From Propioniciclava soli (lineage in GTDB: Bacteria; Actinomycetota; Actinomycetes; Propionibacteriales; Propionibacteriaceae), in assembly GCF_014858005.1 (NCBI RefSeq), contig NZ_JACYOT010000006.1, positions 62,001 to 126,000 of the forward strand: DNA of 64,000 nucleotides. Reading direction: 5' to 3'. Positions 8,688 through 16,689 of this stretch are shown here, one piece after another. The notes under the pieces are model-generated. The model had not been told where the DNA came from. It did not search any database and was given only the letters and a program-made list of their open reading frames with translations. How positions within the stretch are numbered: the first letter of the stretch is position 1; every line of letters begins with the position of its first letter. The position numbers were made by a program, and so were the translations under genes.

Positions 8688-8887
8688 CTGGAGTGAACTG
8701 CCGAGATCGTTGAATGTGCCGGCGTCGGTACCGGACGGGTCAACTGGAGTCCGAGGTAGACCCACAGAGCGATGAATGCGACCCCGATGAGGAGCATCAC
8801 GATCGTCCTGGTCCTCAGCCTGATGGGGGCTCGCGGCGCCGCTCGGGCGTCACCAGCGCTTGGGTGAGTCGATTGATCCTTGCTCAT
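8684..8887 (-). CDS. Small single-pass membrane protein
   Basis: 67 residues. A basic N-terminal half (RAPIRLRTRT) precedes one hydrophobic helix (about 29-47, IVMLLIGVAFIALWVYLGL), then a short polar extracytoplasmic tail. It overlaps the start of the kinase-like gene by four bases, so they form a unit. I do not recognise the family. Confidence 0.6.
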   Translation of the reverse strand: MSKDQSTHPSAGDARAAPRAPIRLRTRTIVMLLIGVAFIALWVYLGLQLTRPVPTPAHSTISAVHSR

Positions 8888-9120
8888 GTCAGTCTCCTGA
8901 TGACTGCGTAGCGATGGTGACGGCTCCCGCGATTTGCAGCGGACGGTGAACTGCGGAGCGGGCCGAAGGACACCATCGAGTCCGTCGTGTGCGAACCTGG
9001 GTTGCCCGCTGAGTTCGCCATCGGGATGGCTCGTTCGTCACGCCCACGGCGTCGGAGGCATGAACCGCGTGCGGAAGCGGTGCCGCGATCCGGCTGGGCG
9101 CGGCGAACGAAGAGGGCTAG

Positions 9121-9600
9121 TCAGCAGAACGAAACTGGTGGCCCGCGACGTTGCGATGGCTGATAGTGCTCGAAAGAGTGGAAAGGCCGCGGGGTGGCGG
9201 CCGCAAGTACAGGCTTGGCCACGACTGGCCTGGTGAATGACGGCGTCGGGAACCTTCGGTGCAGCCAGTCGCGCGCCGACCGCAGGGTGCGGCGTACCCA
9301 TAGTCCTGCGCCCAGCGCCAGCAGCACGCCGACGATGCCGGCGGCCAGGGTTGAGGTCGAGACCAGCACCCACAGCCGTACCGTGGTGTCGAAGTTGCTG
9401 CCGGGGAGATAGCTGTGTTCGGGGCAGCTTCGAGCCTGTGCGAACAGGTCCAGGTGGACGCCCACGGAGGCGAGCAGCGGAAGCTGCGGGGAACAGGTCT
9501 TGTCGCTCACGTCCAGACTGCCGGCCGCGCTAGCCAGGCCGATCCCGCCCAGCACCGTCATCAGCGCAGCGCTCCAGAGGCTGTGGTGACGGTTCCTCAT
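9121..9600 (-). CDS. Two-helix membrane protein of unknown family, CPEHSYLPG type (copy 1)
   Basis: 159 residues from ATG 9600, preceded by GAGGAGC. An N-terminal signal-anchor helix (about 10-27) is followed by an exported loop with a conserved Cys (CSPQLPLL), GVHLDL and CPEHSYLPGSNF. A second helix (about 80-105) leads to a basic cytoplasmic tail ending RRGPPVSFC. The same layout, motifs and length recur at 20895-21374. The Cys and His residues of the loop and the terminal Cys suggest metal or thiol chemistry. It lies directly downstream of the multicopper oxidase on the same strand. No known domain was recognised. Confidence 0.72.
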   Translation of the reverse strand: MRNRHHSLWSAALMTVLGGIGLASAAGSLDVSDKTCSPQLPLLASVGVHLDLFAQARSCPEHSYLPGSNFDTTVRLWVLVSTSTLAAGIVGVLLALGAGLWVRRTLRSARDWLHRRFPTPSFTRPVVAKPVLAAATPRPFHSFEHYQPSQRRGPPVSFC

Positions 9601-9671
9601 CAGCGCTCCTCGTCCGGACACGCCCAGTGTAGTTGGGCGACACGGCCTGGCGGAGGCAATCGGCGAGCGGG

Positions 9672-11186
9672 TCAGCGGCCCTTGTAGCGCATGGTGAGCA
9701 TCATGCCGGCTTTGGTGTGGTACTCGTTTTGGCAGTGGAGTGCCCATGTTCCCGGGTTGGTGGCATCCAGGTGCACGGCGGTGGTGCTGGATGGGGGAAC
9801 CAGGAGGGTGTCTTTCCTCAGTCCGTTGTCCAGCGCGAAGGTGTGGCCATGCAGGTGCACCGGGTGTGCGCGTGTGGTGGTGTTGACGACCTCGAGCAGG
9901 AGGCGGTCGTTGTCGACCACTTCAAGGGGTTGATTCTGGCCGAAGGGCGCACCGTTGATGACCCACCGGTAGGGGTTGGCCTGCCCGCCCAGCTCGATGG
10001 TCGCGCGCGCATCGATCGGCCGGGTCGGGAGCAACGACGACTCCTCCGGGTACAGGTCGAGCCCCTGAGTGAGTTGGCCTGTGAACTCGGCCAGCTGGAC
10101 CGGTGGTTCCGGTGGGCTCCCGGACCCGGTGCGTACCAGCGCGAGGCCGTGGCCGGGCTTGTTCCATGGCTTGGCCACGAGAGGGAAGACGCCGTCACCG
10201 AGGGTGACCAGGAGGTCGTATCGTTCGCCCATGCCGAGATAGAGCGCGGAGGTGGTGTGCGGCTTGACCGGGTGGCCGTCGGTGTGGGTGACGGTCAGGC
10301 GATGTCCGCCGAGGGCGAGGGCGAAGATCGTGTCCGAGGCGGCGTTGATCACGCGGAGCCGGACACGGTCGCCGGGGCGGCCCTGGTGGGTTACGGGCGC
10401 TGTCGGTACTGCTCCATTGATCAGGTAGAGCGGATAGGGGATGTCGCCAGCGTCGCCGAAGAACGGCTCGTTGCGGGAGGACAGCTGAACGGCCTGGGTG
10501 CCGGTGGTCGAGGGGCGGCGGGCGTTCAGGCGCCGGAACATGTCCTCAGGGGTTTGACCGTCGACGACCAGCCAGTCATCCAGGACTACGGTCCATTCGG
10601 CGTCGTAACGGCCCGGCTCTACGGGATCATCAACGATCAGTGGCCCGTAGAGGCCGCGGTCCAGTTGGACTCCGACGTGCGAGTGGAAGAAGTAAGTGCC
10701 GGGCTGGGGTGCGGTGAACTCGTAGAGATGCTGTTGCCCTGGCTGGATCGGGTTCTGCGTGAGTCCCGGGACGCCATCGACGTCGTTCGGAATGGGCATT
10801 CCGTGCCAGTGGATCGTGGTGGGGCTGGGGAGTTGGTTGTCCAGGTTGAGGCGCAGCAGATCGCCCGGGTTGGCTCGAAGGTCGATCCCGGGAAGGGTGT
10901 CGTTGTAGGCCCAGGCCTCGGCCAACGTGCCGCCGAGGTCGATGATCGAAGGCGCTGCCCGCAGCGTCTTCTGGACGATGGGTTGATCGGTGAGCGATCC
11001 ACGTGGCCACCGCGAGCCACCGGGAATCGCAGGGTCGCTCGCCGCGGGTACGCATCCGGTGAGAAGCCAGCTGCCGGCGAGTGCGAATCCACCGCCCAGC
11101 AGTGCTCGACGTGAGGTTCCGGTGTCGCGGGGTGGTTGGATGCCGGCACTGGTGGTCGGAGAAGTCCGAGCTTGGGAGATGGCCAC
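9672..11186 (-). CDS. Multicopper oxidase, Tat-type lipoprotein signal
   Basis: A three-domain laccase-like oxidase of 504 residues with all four copper-ligand motifs: HWHG (126-129), FFHSH (166-170), HPVHLHGHTF and HCQNEYHTKAGMM near the C-terminus. The N-terminus has twin Arg (26-27), a hydrophobic stretch and the lipobox LTGC (Cys45). It is therefore predicted to be exported folded and anchored as a lipoprotein. Such enzymes oxidise Cu(I) or phenols and protect the envelope against copper. The M23 peptidase gene ends three bases before its start on the same strand, so the two form an operon. Confidence 0.92.
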   Translation of the reverse strand: MAISQARTSPTTSAGIQPPRDTGTSRRALLGGGFALAGSWLLTGCVPAASDPAIPGGSRWPRGSLTDQPIVQKTLRAAPSIIDLGGTLAEAWAYNDTLPGIDLRANPGDLLRLNLDNQLPSPTTIHWHGMPIPNDVDGVPGLTQNPIQPGQQHLYEFTAPQPGTYFFHSHVGVQLDRGLYGPLIVDDPVEPGRYDAEWTVVLDDWLVVDGQTPEDMFRRLNARRPSTTGTQAVQLSSRNEPFFGDAGDIPYPLYLINGAVPTAPVTHQGRPGDRVRLRVINAASDTIFALALGGHRLTVTHTDGHPVKPHTTSALYLGMGERYDLLVTLGDGVFPLVAKPWNKPGHGLALVRTGSGSPPEPPVQLAEFTGQLTQGLDLYPEESSLLPTRPIDARATIELGGQANPYRWVINGAPFGQNQPLEVVDNDRLLLEVVNTTTRAHPVHLHGHTFALDNGLRKDTLLVPPSSTTAVHLDATNPGTWALHCQNEYHTKAGMMLTMRYKGR

Positions 11187-11189
11187 CGC

Positions 11190-11927
11190 TCAGTCCTTCA
11201 CGAGGTAGGGCACAGGGTCGGCACCCTTGCCGTTCTCGTAGAGGGCTAGGTGGAGGTGGCAGGCGGTGGACAGCCCGGTGGTTCCGACGTAGCCGATCAC
11301 GTCGCCCTTGGTGACACTCTGGCCTGCGCTGACGGCGTACTTGCTCATGTGGAGGTAGGAGGTCTCGACGTTCTTGCCCTTGATACGACCGTGGTCGATC
11401 CGGACGTTGTTGCCGGCGCTGCGGCTGAAGTTGGCCCTGGTCACGGTTCCGGACTGAGTGGCGTAGATGGGGTTCCCGCACGCGCCTCCGATATCCGCGC
11501 CGTTGTGCAGGCGCATGGAGCCGAGGATGGGGTGCTTGCGCATCCCGAATCCCGAGGCCACGCCACCCTTGGTGGGCCAGGTGAACCTGCTGAGGTCCTT
11601 CAACCGGGTGAGTTCTGCCTCGATGTCGGAGGCGACTTTGCGCTCGCGTTTCTCGTGTTTGGCGAGGAGAGACTGGAACCGCACCTGGTCGACCTGAGCG
11701 GCGGTTGCCTGGAGTTGTTTGCTGCGGTTCTCCAGCAGGTCCTCGAAGGTGGGCGCCCGCTCAGCGGCGACGGCTGCCGCCGAGGCGGGGGGCAACGGCG
11801 CATCAGCGGCATGAGCCGTGTGTCCCTGGTCCAGCGACCCGCTGGCGCCGATGAGGACGGCAGCTGCCAGAGCGATAATCCTTGCCGTTCCCGGCAATCG
11901 CTTCGCGCGAACCTCGCTGGCAGCCAC
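11190..11927 (-). CDS. M23-family (LytM-like) metallopeptidase
   Basis: A secreted protein of 245 residues. A basic N-terminus and hydrophobic segment (about 12-35) act as a signal. A coiled-coil-like region (about 60-115) precedes a LytM domain with the Zn ligands H and D of HNGADIGG and HLHL near the end. It cleaves peptidoglycan crosslinks or serves as a non-cleaving activator. It is the upstream gene of the oxidase operon. Its presence in a metal island suggests remodelling of the wall for exported enzymes, which is inference. Confidence 0.86.
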   Translation of the reverse strand: MAASEVRAKRLPGTARIIALAAAVLIGASGSLDQGHTAHAADAPLPPASAAAVAAERAPTFEDLLENRSKQLQATAAQVDQVRFQSLLAKHEKRERKVASDIEAELTRLKDLSRFTWPTKGGVASGFGMRKHPILGSMRLHNGADIGGACGNPIYATQSGTVTRANFSRSAGNNVRIDHGRIKGKNVETSYLHMSKYAVSAGQSVTKGDVIGYVGTTGLSTACHLHLALYENGKGADPVPYLVKD

Positions 11928-11988
11928 CCCGTCCCCTCTCGACGGCGGTAAGACTAGCCTAAGAGTTTCTCAGATTCCATTCAGGGTT

Positions 11989-12279
11989 CTAGTCGTGACT
12001 GGCATGGTTCAGGATCTGTTCGACCATCGCTCGAACGTGGTCGTCCTGCAGGCGATAGAGGACGTTGCGTCCCTGCCGGTCGCCGGCGGCGAGGTTTAGG
12101 TGGCGCAGGATGCGCAGGTGGTTGGAGACCGAGGCTTGCGACATCGCCAGTTCTGTGACGAGCTCACTGACGGTGGCCGGGGAGTCCAACAGGCGAGCGA
12201 GGATCAGGACGCGCGCCGGCGTCGCCAGGCCGCCCATCACCTCCGCGATGCGCTCGGCTTCGCTGGCATTCAACCTCAT
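11989..12279 (-). CDS. ArsR/SmtB-family transcriptional repressor
   Basis: A 96-residue winged-helix protein. The recognition helix is MSQASVSNHLRILRHLNLA, and GRNVLYRL forms the wing. The C-terminal helix DDHVRAMVEQILNHASHD has the DxH...HxxH pattern of the alpha-5 metal site of SmtB/CzrA-type sensors, which bind Zn, Co or similar ions. It is divergent from the P1B-4 ATPase, and the inverted repeat between them is the probable operator. Loss of DNA binding on metal uptake would induce the ATPase. Confidence 0.88.
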   Translation of the reverse strand: MRLNASEAERIAEVMGGLATPARVLILARLLDSPATVSELVTELAMSQASVSNHLRILRHLNLAAGDRQGRNVLYRLQDDHVRAMVEQILNHASHD

Positions 12280-12359
12280 GAACCACCACCCCCCTTCCGG
12301 AACGCGGCCTGGATTGATCCAACCAGATTCCGAGCGATCTGTGGCAATGCATCATTACA

Positions 12360-12381
12360 TCATGATATATATAGATCATGA
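12360..12381. promoter_or_regulatory. Probable ArsR operator overlapping the ATPase start
   Basis: The inverted repeat TCATGAT (12360-12366) and ATCATGA (12375-12381) flanks the AT-rich core TATATATA. The right arm includes the ATG of the ATPase (12378). The AT-rich core is well placed as a -10 box for transcription starting at or near that ATG, and no Shine-Dalgarno sequence precedes it. Confidence 0.6.
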
Positions 12382-14462
12382 GTGCTGCGCATGAAGATCA
12401 CGAAGACGACTCCCACGGACAGGGCAGGTGGGAGCTGTACTTCGCTATCGCCTCCGGCGTGACCTACATCGCGGGGCTGATCGCTGAGTTCGGCTTTGGT
12501 GCCCCGGAACCGCTGGTGCTGGGCCTGTATCTTGCGACCTACTTCTGTGGGGGCTTCTTCACCGTGCGGGGGGCGTGGGGCTCGATCCGCCGGGGCCGGT
12601 TCGAAGTGGACTTCCTGATGATCGTGGCCGCCGCCGGTGCAGCAGCGGTCGGCAGGCTCTCCGAGGGTGCCGTGCTGTTGTTCCTGTTCAGCCTCGGACA
12701 CGCCCTGGAGGAGTACGCGATGGCCCGCGCGACGCGCTCGATCAAGGCGCTGGGCGAGCTCGCACCCCGCACGGCCACGCTCCGCGTCGGCCCGGACGAG
12801 CTTGTTGAGCGTCCGGTGGAAGAGCTTCAGGTGGGCGATGTCGCGGTCGTGCGACCGAACTCGCGGGTACCTGCGGATGGTTTCGTCAGCGTCGGCAGCA
12901 CGGCGATCGACCAGTCCGCGGTGACCGGGGAGTCGATCCCGGTGGAGAAGGCTGCAGTGCCCGACGTCGCCAAGGCCCTGGCCAATCCCGACGCGATCTC
13001 CAGTGGCTCGCGGGTCTTCGCCGGGACGGTGAACGGCCCCGGCGCGTTCGACATGGTGGTGACCGCAGCGGCCGCCGACACCACATTGGCGCGGGTGGTG
13101 AAGCTCGTCACCGAGGCTGACACAGCCCAATCGCCCACCCAGCGGTTCATCAACCGGTTCCAGCGGTTCTATGTGCCCGCGGTCATCCTGGCCGTGGTCG
13201 TGGTGTTGGCGGTCGGGATGATCTGGTCTGCCGAGCCGTTCGGTGACAGCTTCTACCGGGCGATGCTGGTCCTGGTCGCGGCCAGCCCCTGCGCCTTGGC
13301 GATCGCAACCCCAGCAGCTGTGCTGGCGGGGATCGCTCGTGCTGGCCGCGCCGGCGTCCTGGTCAAGGGCGGTGCCCCGCTGGAGACTCTCGGCAAGGTC
13401 GACGCCATGGCCTTCGACAAGACCGGCACCCTCACCTGGGGACACCCCACGGTAACCGACACCATCCCAGCACAAGGCGTGTCGGCCGACGAACTCGCTG
13501 CGATCGCCCTGGCTACCGAGACGTTGAGCGACCACCCGTTGGCGACCGCCATCGTCCGCGACCTCACCGATCTGGTCGGAGCGAACGCGCGCCGCGTGGC
13601 GACTGACCTTGAAGCCGTCACCGGTCGCGGTATCCGCGCGATGGTGGACGGCGAGATCGTGCTGGTGGGCAGCGTCCGGATGATGGCCGGGGCCGGCCAT
13701 GAGCTGCCGGTCGAGGTCGAAGCCTCGGTCGAACAACTCCAGGACGAGGGCCGTACCACGATGGTGGTCACCCATGGTGTCCGGGTGCTCGGCGTGATCG
13801 GTGTGATGGACGCGCCGAAGGCCGAGGCCCGCCAGACGCTCGACGTCCTGCGCGAGTCCGGCATCGGGGAACTGGTCCTCATCTCCGGGGACAACCAGGC
13901 GGTCGCCGACGCCGTGGGCCGCTCAGTCGGGATCGACCGGGCCATGGGTGAGTTGTTGCCCGAGGACAAAGTGGTCGCGATCCGCAACCTCACCGAAGGC
14001 GGTCGCACCACGGCGATGGTGGGCGACGGTGTGAACGATGCCCCCGCGATGGCCAGCGCGAGCCTGGGCATCGCGATGGGCGCTGCCGGGTCGGCGGTCG
14101 CCCTGGAGACCGCCGACATCGCTCTGATGGCCGACGACCTCGGACGGGTACCGTTCATGGTGCGACTCGGTCGAGCAACCTCCCGGCTCATCCGGCAGAA
14201 CCTCATCGCAGCCCTCGCCATCGTCGCGTTCCTCGTGCCGGCCAGCCTGCTCGGGCTAGCGATGGGTCCGATCGTGTTCATCCACGAAGGCTCGACCATC
14301 CTCGTCGTCCTCAACGCCCTGCGACTGCTGCGGTTCGACCACAACCGCGACCACCACGGCATCACCCACGAAGACCGTCCGGCCGGACGTGCAGGATCGG
14401 CTGCTCCACGGCAGGAACTCGCCGGCCGCACCCAGACCGAGTTGGACGGGCGAGTGGAGTGA
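12378..14462 (+). CDS. P1B-4-type heavy-metal transporting ATPase
   Basis: 694 residues. The N-terminus is His/Asp-rich (HEDHEDDSH) and lacks the classical CxxC domain. The actuator motif is TGES, and SPCALAIATP in the ion-path helix has SPC in place of CPC. DKTGTLT is the phosphorylation site, MVGDGVNDAPA the hinge, and HEGST lies in the last helix region. SPC plus HEGST defines the P1B-4 group, which exports Co2+, Fe2+ or related divalent ions. There is no ribosome binding site before ATG 12378, and the promoter-like core suggests a leaderless mRNA. The next gene overlaps by four bases. Confidence 0.92.
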   Translation: MSAAHEDHEDDSHGQGRWELYFAIASGVTYIAGLIAEFGFGAPEPLVLGLYLATYFCGGFFTVRGAWGSIRRGRFEVDFLMIVAAAGAAAVGRLSEGAVLLFLFSLGHALEEYAMARATRSIKALGELAPRTATLRVGPDELVERPVEELQVGDVAVVRPNSRVPADGFVSVGSTAIDQSAVTGESIPVEKAAVPDVAKALANPDAISSGSRVFAGTVNGPGAFDMVVTAAAADTTLARVVKLVTEADTAQSPTQRFINRFQRFYVPAVILAVVVVLAVGMIWSAEPFGDSFYRAMLVLVAASPCALAIATPAAVLAGIARAGRAGVLVKGGAPLETLGKVDAMAFDKTGTLTWGHPTVTDTIPAQGVSADELAAIALATETLSDHPLATAIVRDLTDLVGANARRVATDLEAVTGRGIRAMVDGEIVLVGSVRMMAGAGHELPVEVEASVEQLQDEGRTTMVVTHGVRVLGVIGVMDAPKAEARQTLDVLRESGIGELVLISGDNQAVADAVGRSVGIDRAMGELLPEDKVVAIRNLTEGGRTTAMVGDGVNDAPAMASASLGIAMGAAGSAVALETADIALMADDLGRVPFMVRLGRATSRLIRQNLIAALAIVAFLVPASLLGLAMGPIVFIHEGSTILVVLNALRLLRFDHNRDHHGITHEDRPAGRAGSAAPRQELAGRTQTELDGRVE

Positions 14463-15085
14463 CGGCCCTGAACGGCTGGATCGCGCTGGCCTTGTACCTG
14501 ATCGGTCTCGGTCTGGCCTTCGGCTTTCGAGCGGTGGTGCACCTGCGCCGCAACGGAGATACGGGGTTCCGACTCAAAGCAGGTGCGGCGGGCTCCGCCC
14601 GATGGTGGGGGAAGTTGCTGTTCGCGGTCGCGCTGCTGCTCGGACTGGCAGGCCCGGTGACGCAGATCGTCGGCATCGGACGCCTGACCATCCCCGGCGG
14701 CACGATCGTGGAAGGGATCGGGCTGGTCCTTGCACTGCTCGGGATGAAGACGTTGCTGCGGGCGCAGCGGGAGATGGGCGCTTCCTGGCGGGTTGGCGTC
14801 GACCCGGAGGAGCACACCGAGATGGTGACCGATGGGACCTTTGCGATGGTGCGCAACCCGGTGTTCTCCGGGATGGCTGTGTCAAGCGTCGGGTTGTTCC
14901 TGCTGGCCCCGACGATCGCGGCGACGGCGGCGACCGTCGTGCTGCTCGCCGCCATTCAGGTACAAGTCCGGGCGGTCGAGGAACCCTACCTACTCGCCGT
15001 TCACGGCGACGCCTACCGCGACTACGCCGCTAGAGTCGGCAGATTCGTCCCAGGCGTTGGGCACAGCCTTCGCGGCCTCAGGTAG
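14459..15085 (+). CDS. Isoprenylcysteine carboxyl methyltransferase-like integral membrane protein
   Basis: 208 residues starting at GTG, which overlaps the ATPase stop (GTGA). Four or five membrane segments precede the ICMT/PEMT C-terminal core: VRNPVFSGM, then EEPYLLAVHGDAYRDYAARVGRF. The RNPVF and EEP motifs form the SAM site. In bacteria these proteins methylate small thiols, phospholipids or unknown membrane substrates. Co-translation with a metal pump suggests a role in metal or membrane stress. The substrate is unknown. Confidence 0.83.
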   Translation: MTALNGWIALALYLIGLGLAFGFRAVVHLRRNGDTGFRLKAGAAGSARWWGKLLFAVALLLGLAGPVTQIVGIGRLTIPGGTIVEGIGLVLALLGMKTLLRAQREMGASWRVGVDPEEHTEMVTDGTFAMVRNPVFSGMAVSSVGLFLLAPTIAATAATVVLLAAIQVQVRAVEEPYLLAVHGDAYRDYAARVGRFVPGVGHSLRGLR

Positions 15086-15124
15086 CCGGGTTGACTGGAT
15101 CGAGGACGGGGACGCGCGGCAGGC

Positions 15125-16681
15125 CTAGCGCCGAGCTGCGAACCTGAGCAGCAGGAGGCCGAGCAGGCTGGTCGCGGCCAGGAGACCGGCGATCCACGGG
15201 CCGAGGGAGACAGCCGGGGTCAGTCCGGTGCGTAGTGGGATGGTGGTGACCCGAGCGCCGATGGTGTCGGTGGGGAGTTCGTCGAGGATTGTGCCGTCGG
15301 GGGCGAAGGCCTGGCTGGTGCCGGTCGTGGAGACGTTCACGACGCCGCGACCGGTCTCGATTGCGCGCATCCGGGCGAGGGCGGCCTGTTGCAGGTTCTC
15401 GTCGGTGCCGCGGAAGTCGCCGTTGTTGGACTGAAGCAGGTACAGCTGAGCCCCGTCCTGGGCGCCCTGCCAGATGACGTCGTCAAAGATGACGTCGAAG
15501 CAGATGGCCAATCCCACCCCGACCCCGTTCAGGCTGACATACGGGGAGTTGGTGCCGGGAGTGTACTCGCGTCCGATCAGGCCGATCAGGTCCGGAGCGA
15601 TGCGCTGGTAGAACCAGCGGTCGGGCACATACTCGCCGAACGGCACCGGATTCGCCTTGTCGAACAGCTGGACTTCGCCGCCGGTAGGCGGCCAGAGCAG
15701 GGAGGTGTTGTAGGTGTTCTCCCCGCGGCGGGTTGCAGCGTTCACCAGCAAGGGCGCCGAGACCTGGTGGGACAGCTCATCGAGTGCCCTGCTGGTCCCC
15801 AGGTTGTTGAGTGGGTCACTGTCGACCCCTCCTTCGGGCCAGACCAGCACATCCATCGGTTGGCCGATCAGCGGCATGGTCGCGGCGGTCTGTGCGGTGA
15901 GCATCGCACCAGGGGCCGCGGCGTCGAAGTAGCCGGCCGGCCCGTTGCCCTGCACCCAGCCCACGGTCACCTCACCAGCCGGGGTGGTGGGGAACTGCGG
16001 TGTCACGAGCAGCAAGGCGGTCACCGCGGCAGGCATGACCAGGCCCCGCCAGTCACGCCGGCGACCGATCCGCCACCACTGCGCGATCCCTGCACAGACG
16101 GCTGCTATCAGGAACGACAAGCCGGTCACACCTACCCACGAGACAGCTTCGGCGAACGGGCTGCCGGCCTGGCTCATCCCCAGACGAGCCCAGGGGAACC
16201 CGCCGTAGGGCCAGCTGCCCATGATGGACTCGCGCAGTGTCCACAACCCTCCGACCAGAAGCGGGACGATCACTAGCTGACCCCACTTGCCGCGCAGCGT
16301 CCGCGTGGACCACCGGTAGGCCAACGCGATCGGTATTGCTCCCGCGGCGAACAACAGTGCCTGCAAGCCGGCCAGACCGAGCCACGGCAGCGGACCCAGA
16401 AACCGTCCCGCCCAACTCAGGTGCGCCACGAAGAAGGCACCGCCGTAGACCAGAGCGACCAGAAAGGCTCCGCCCGACTTCCGGCCGGCGAGCGCGAGCA
16501 GGGCCAGGGTGACGCTGACGAAGGCGATCGGCCACCAGCCGAGTTCGGGGAATGCAGCGTCCAGCCCCACGCCAGCCAAAGCCGAGGTCACAATGGCCCA
16601 CCCCAGCGGCAGCGCAGGCCGCGCCGGCTGCGCGGGCTGGCTGATGCCGTCCGCAGGCGGACTGGTCGTGGTGATGGTCAT
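15125..16681 (-). CDS. lnt: Apolipoprotein N-acyltransferase
   Basis: 518 residues. Eight or so N-terminal membrane segments (about 25-240) precede a periplasmic-side nitrilase domain with the Glu-Lys-Cys triad: WPEGG, DKANPVPFGEYVP and AICFDVIFDD. A final helix anchors the C-terminus. The enzyme adds the third acyl chain to lipoproteins. Presence on an element beside genes for lipoproteins (multicopper oxidase, TlpA) suggests it matures the cargo's own exported proteins, which is inference. Its start lies 9 bases from the stop of the upstream CmtA-like ATPase gene on the same strand. Confidence 0.92.
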   Translation of the reverse strand: MTITTTSPPADGISQPAQPARPALPLGWAIVTSALAGVGLDAAFPELGWWPIAFVSVTLALLALAGRKSGGAFLVALVYGGAFFVAHLSWAGRFLGPLPWLGLAGLQALLFAAGAIPIALAYRWSTRTLRGKWGQLVIVPLLVGGLWTLRESIMGSWPYGGFPWARLGMSQAGSPFAEAVSWVGVTGLSFLIAAVCAGIAQWWRIGRRRDWRGLVMPAAVTALLLVTPQFPTTPAGEVTVGWVQGNGPAGYFDAAAPGAMLTAQTAATMPLIGQPMDVLVWPEGGVDSDPLNNLGTSRALDELSHQVSAPLLVNAATRRGENTYNTSLLWPPTGGEVQLFDKANPVPFGEYVPDRWFYQRIAPDLIGLIGREYTPGTNSPYVSLNGVGVGLAICFDVIFDDVIWQGAQDGAQLYLLQSNNGDFRGTDENLQQAALARMRAIETGRGVVNVSTTGTSQAFAPDGTILDELPTDTIGARVTTIPLRTGLTPAVSLGPWIAGLLAATSLLGLLLLRFAARR

Positions 16682-16689
16682 GCTGACCG

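Noticed and set aside
12360-13775. Long minus-strand open frame opposite the P1B-4 ATPase
   Set aside because: It mirrors the ATPase codons, has no recognisable domain, and is a normal shadow in GC-rich DNA.
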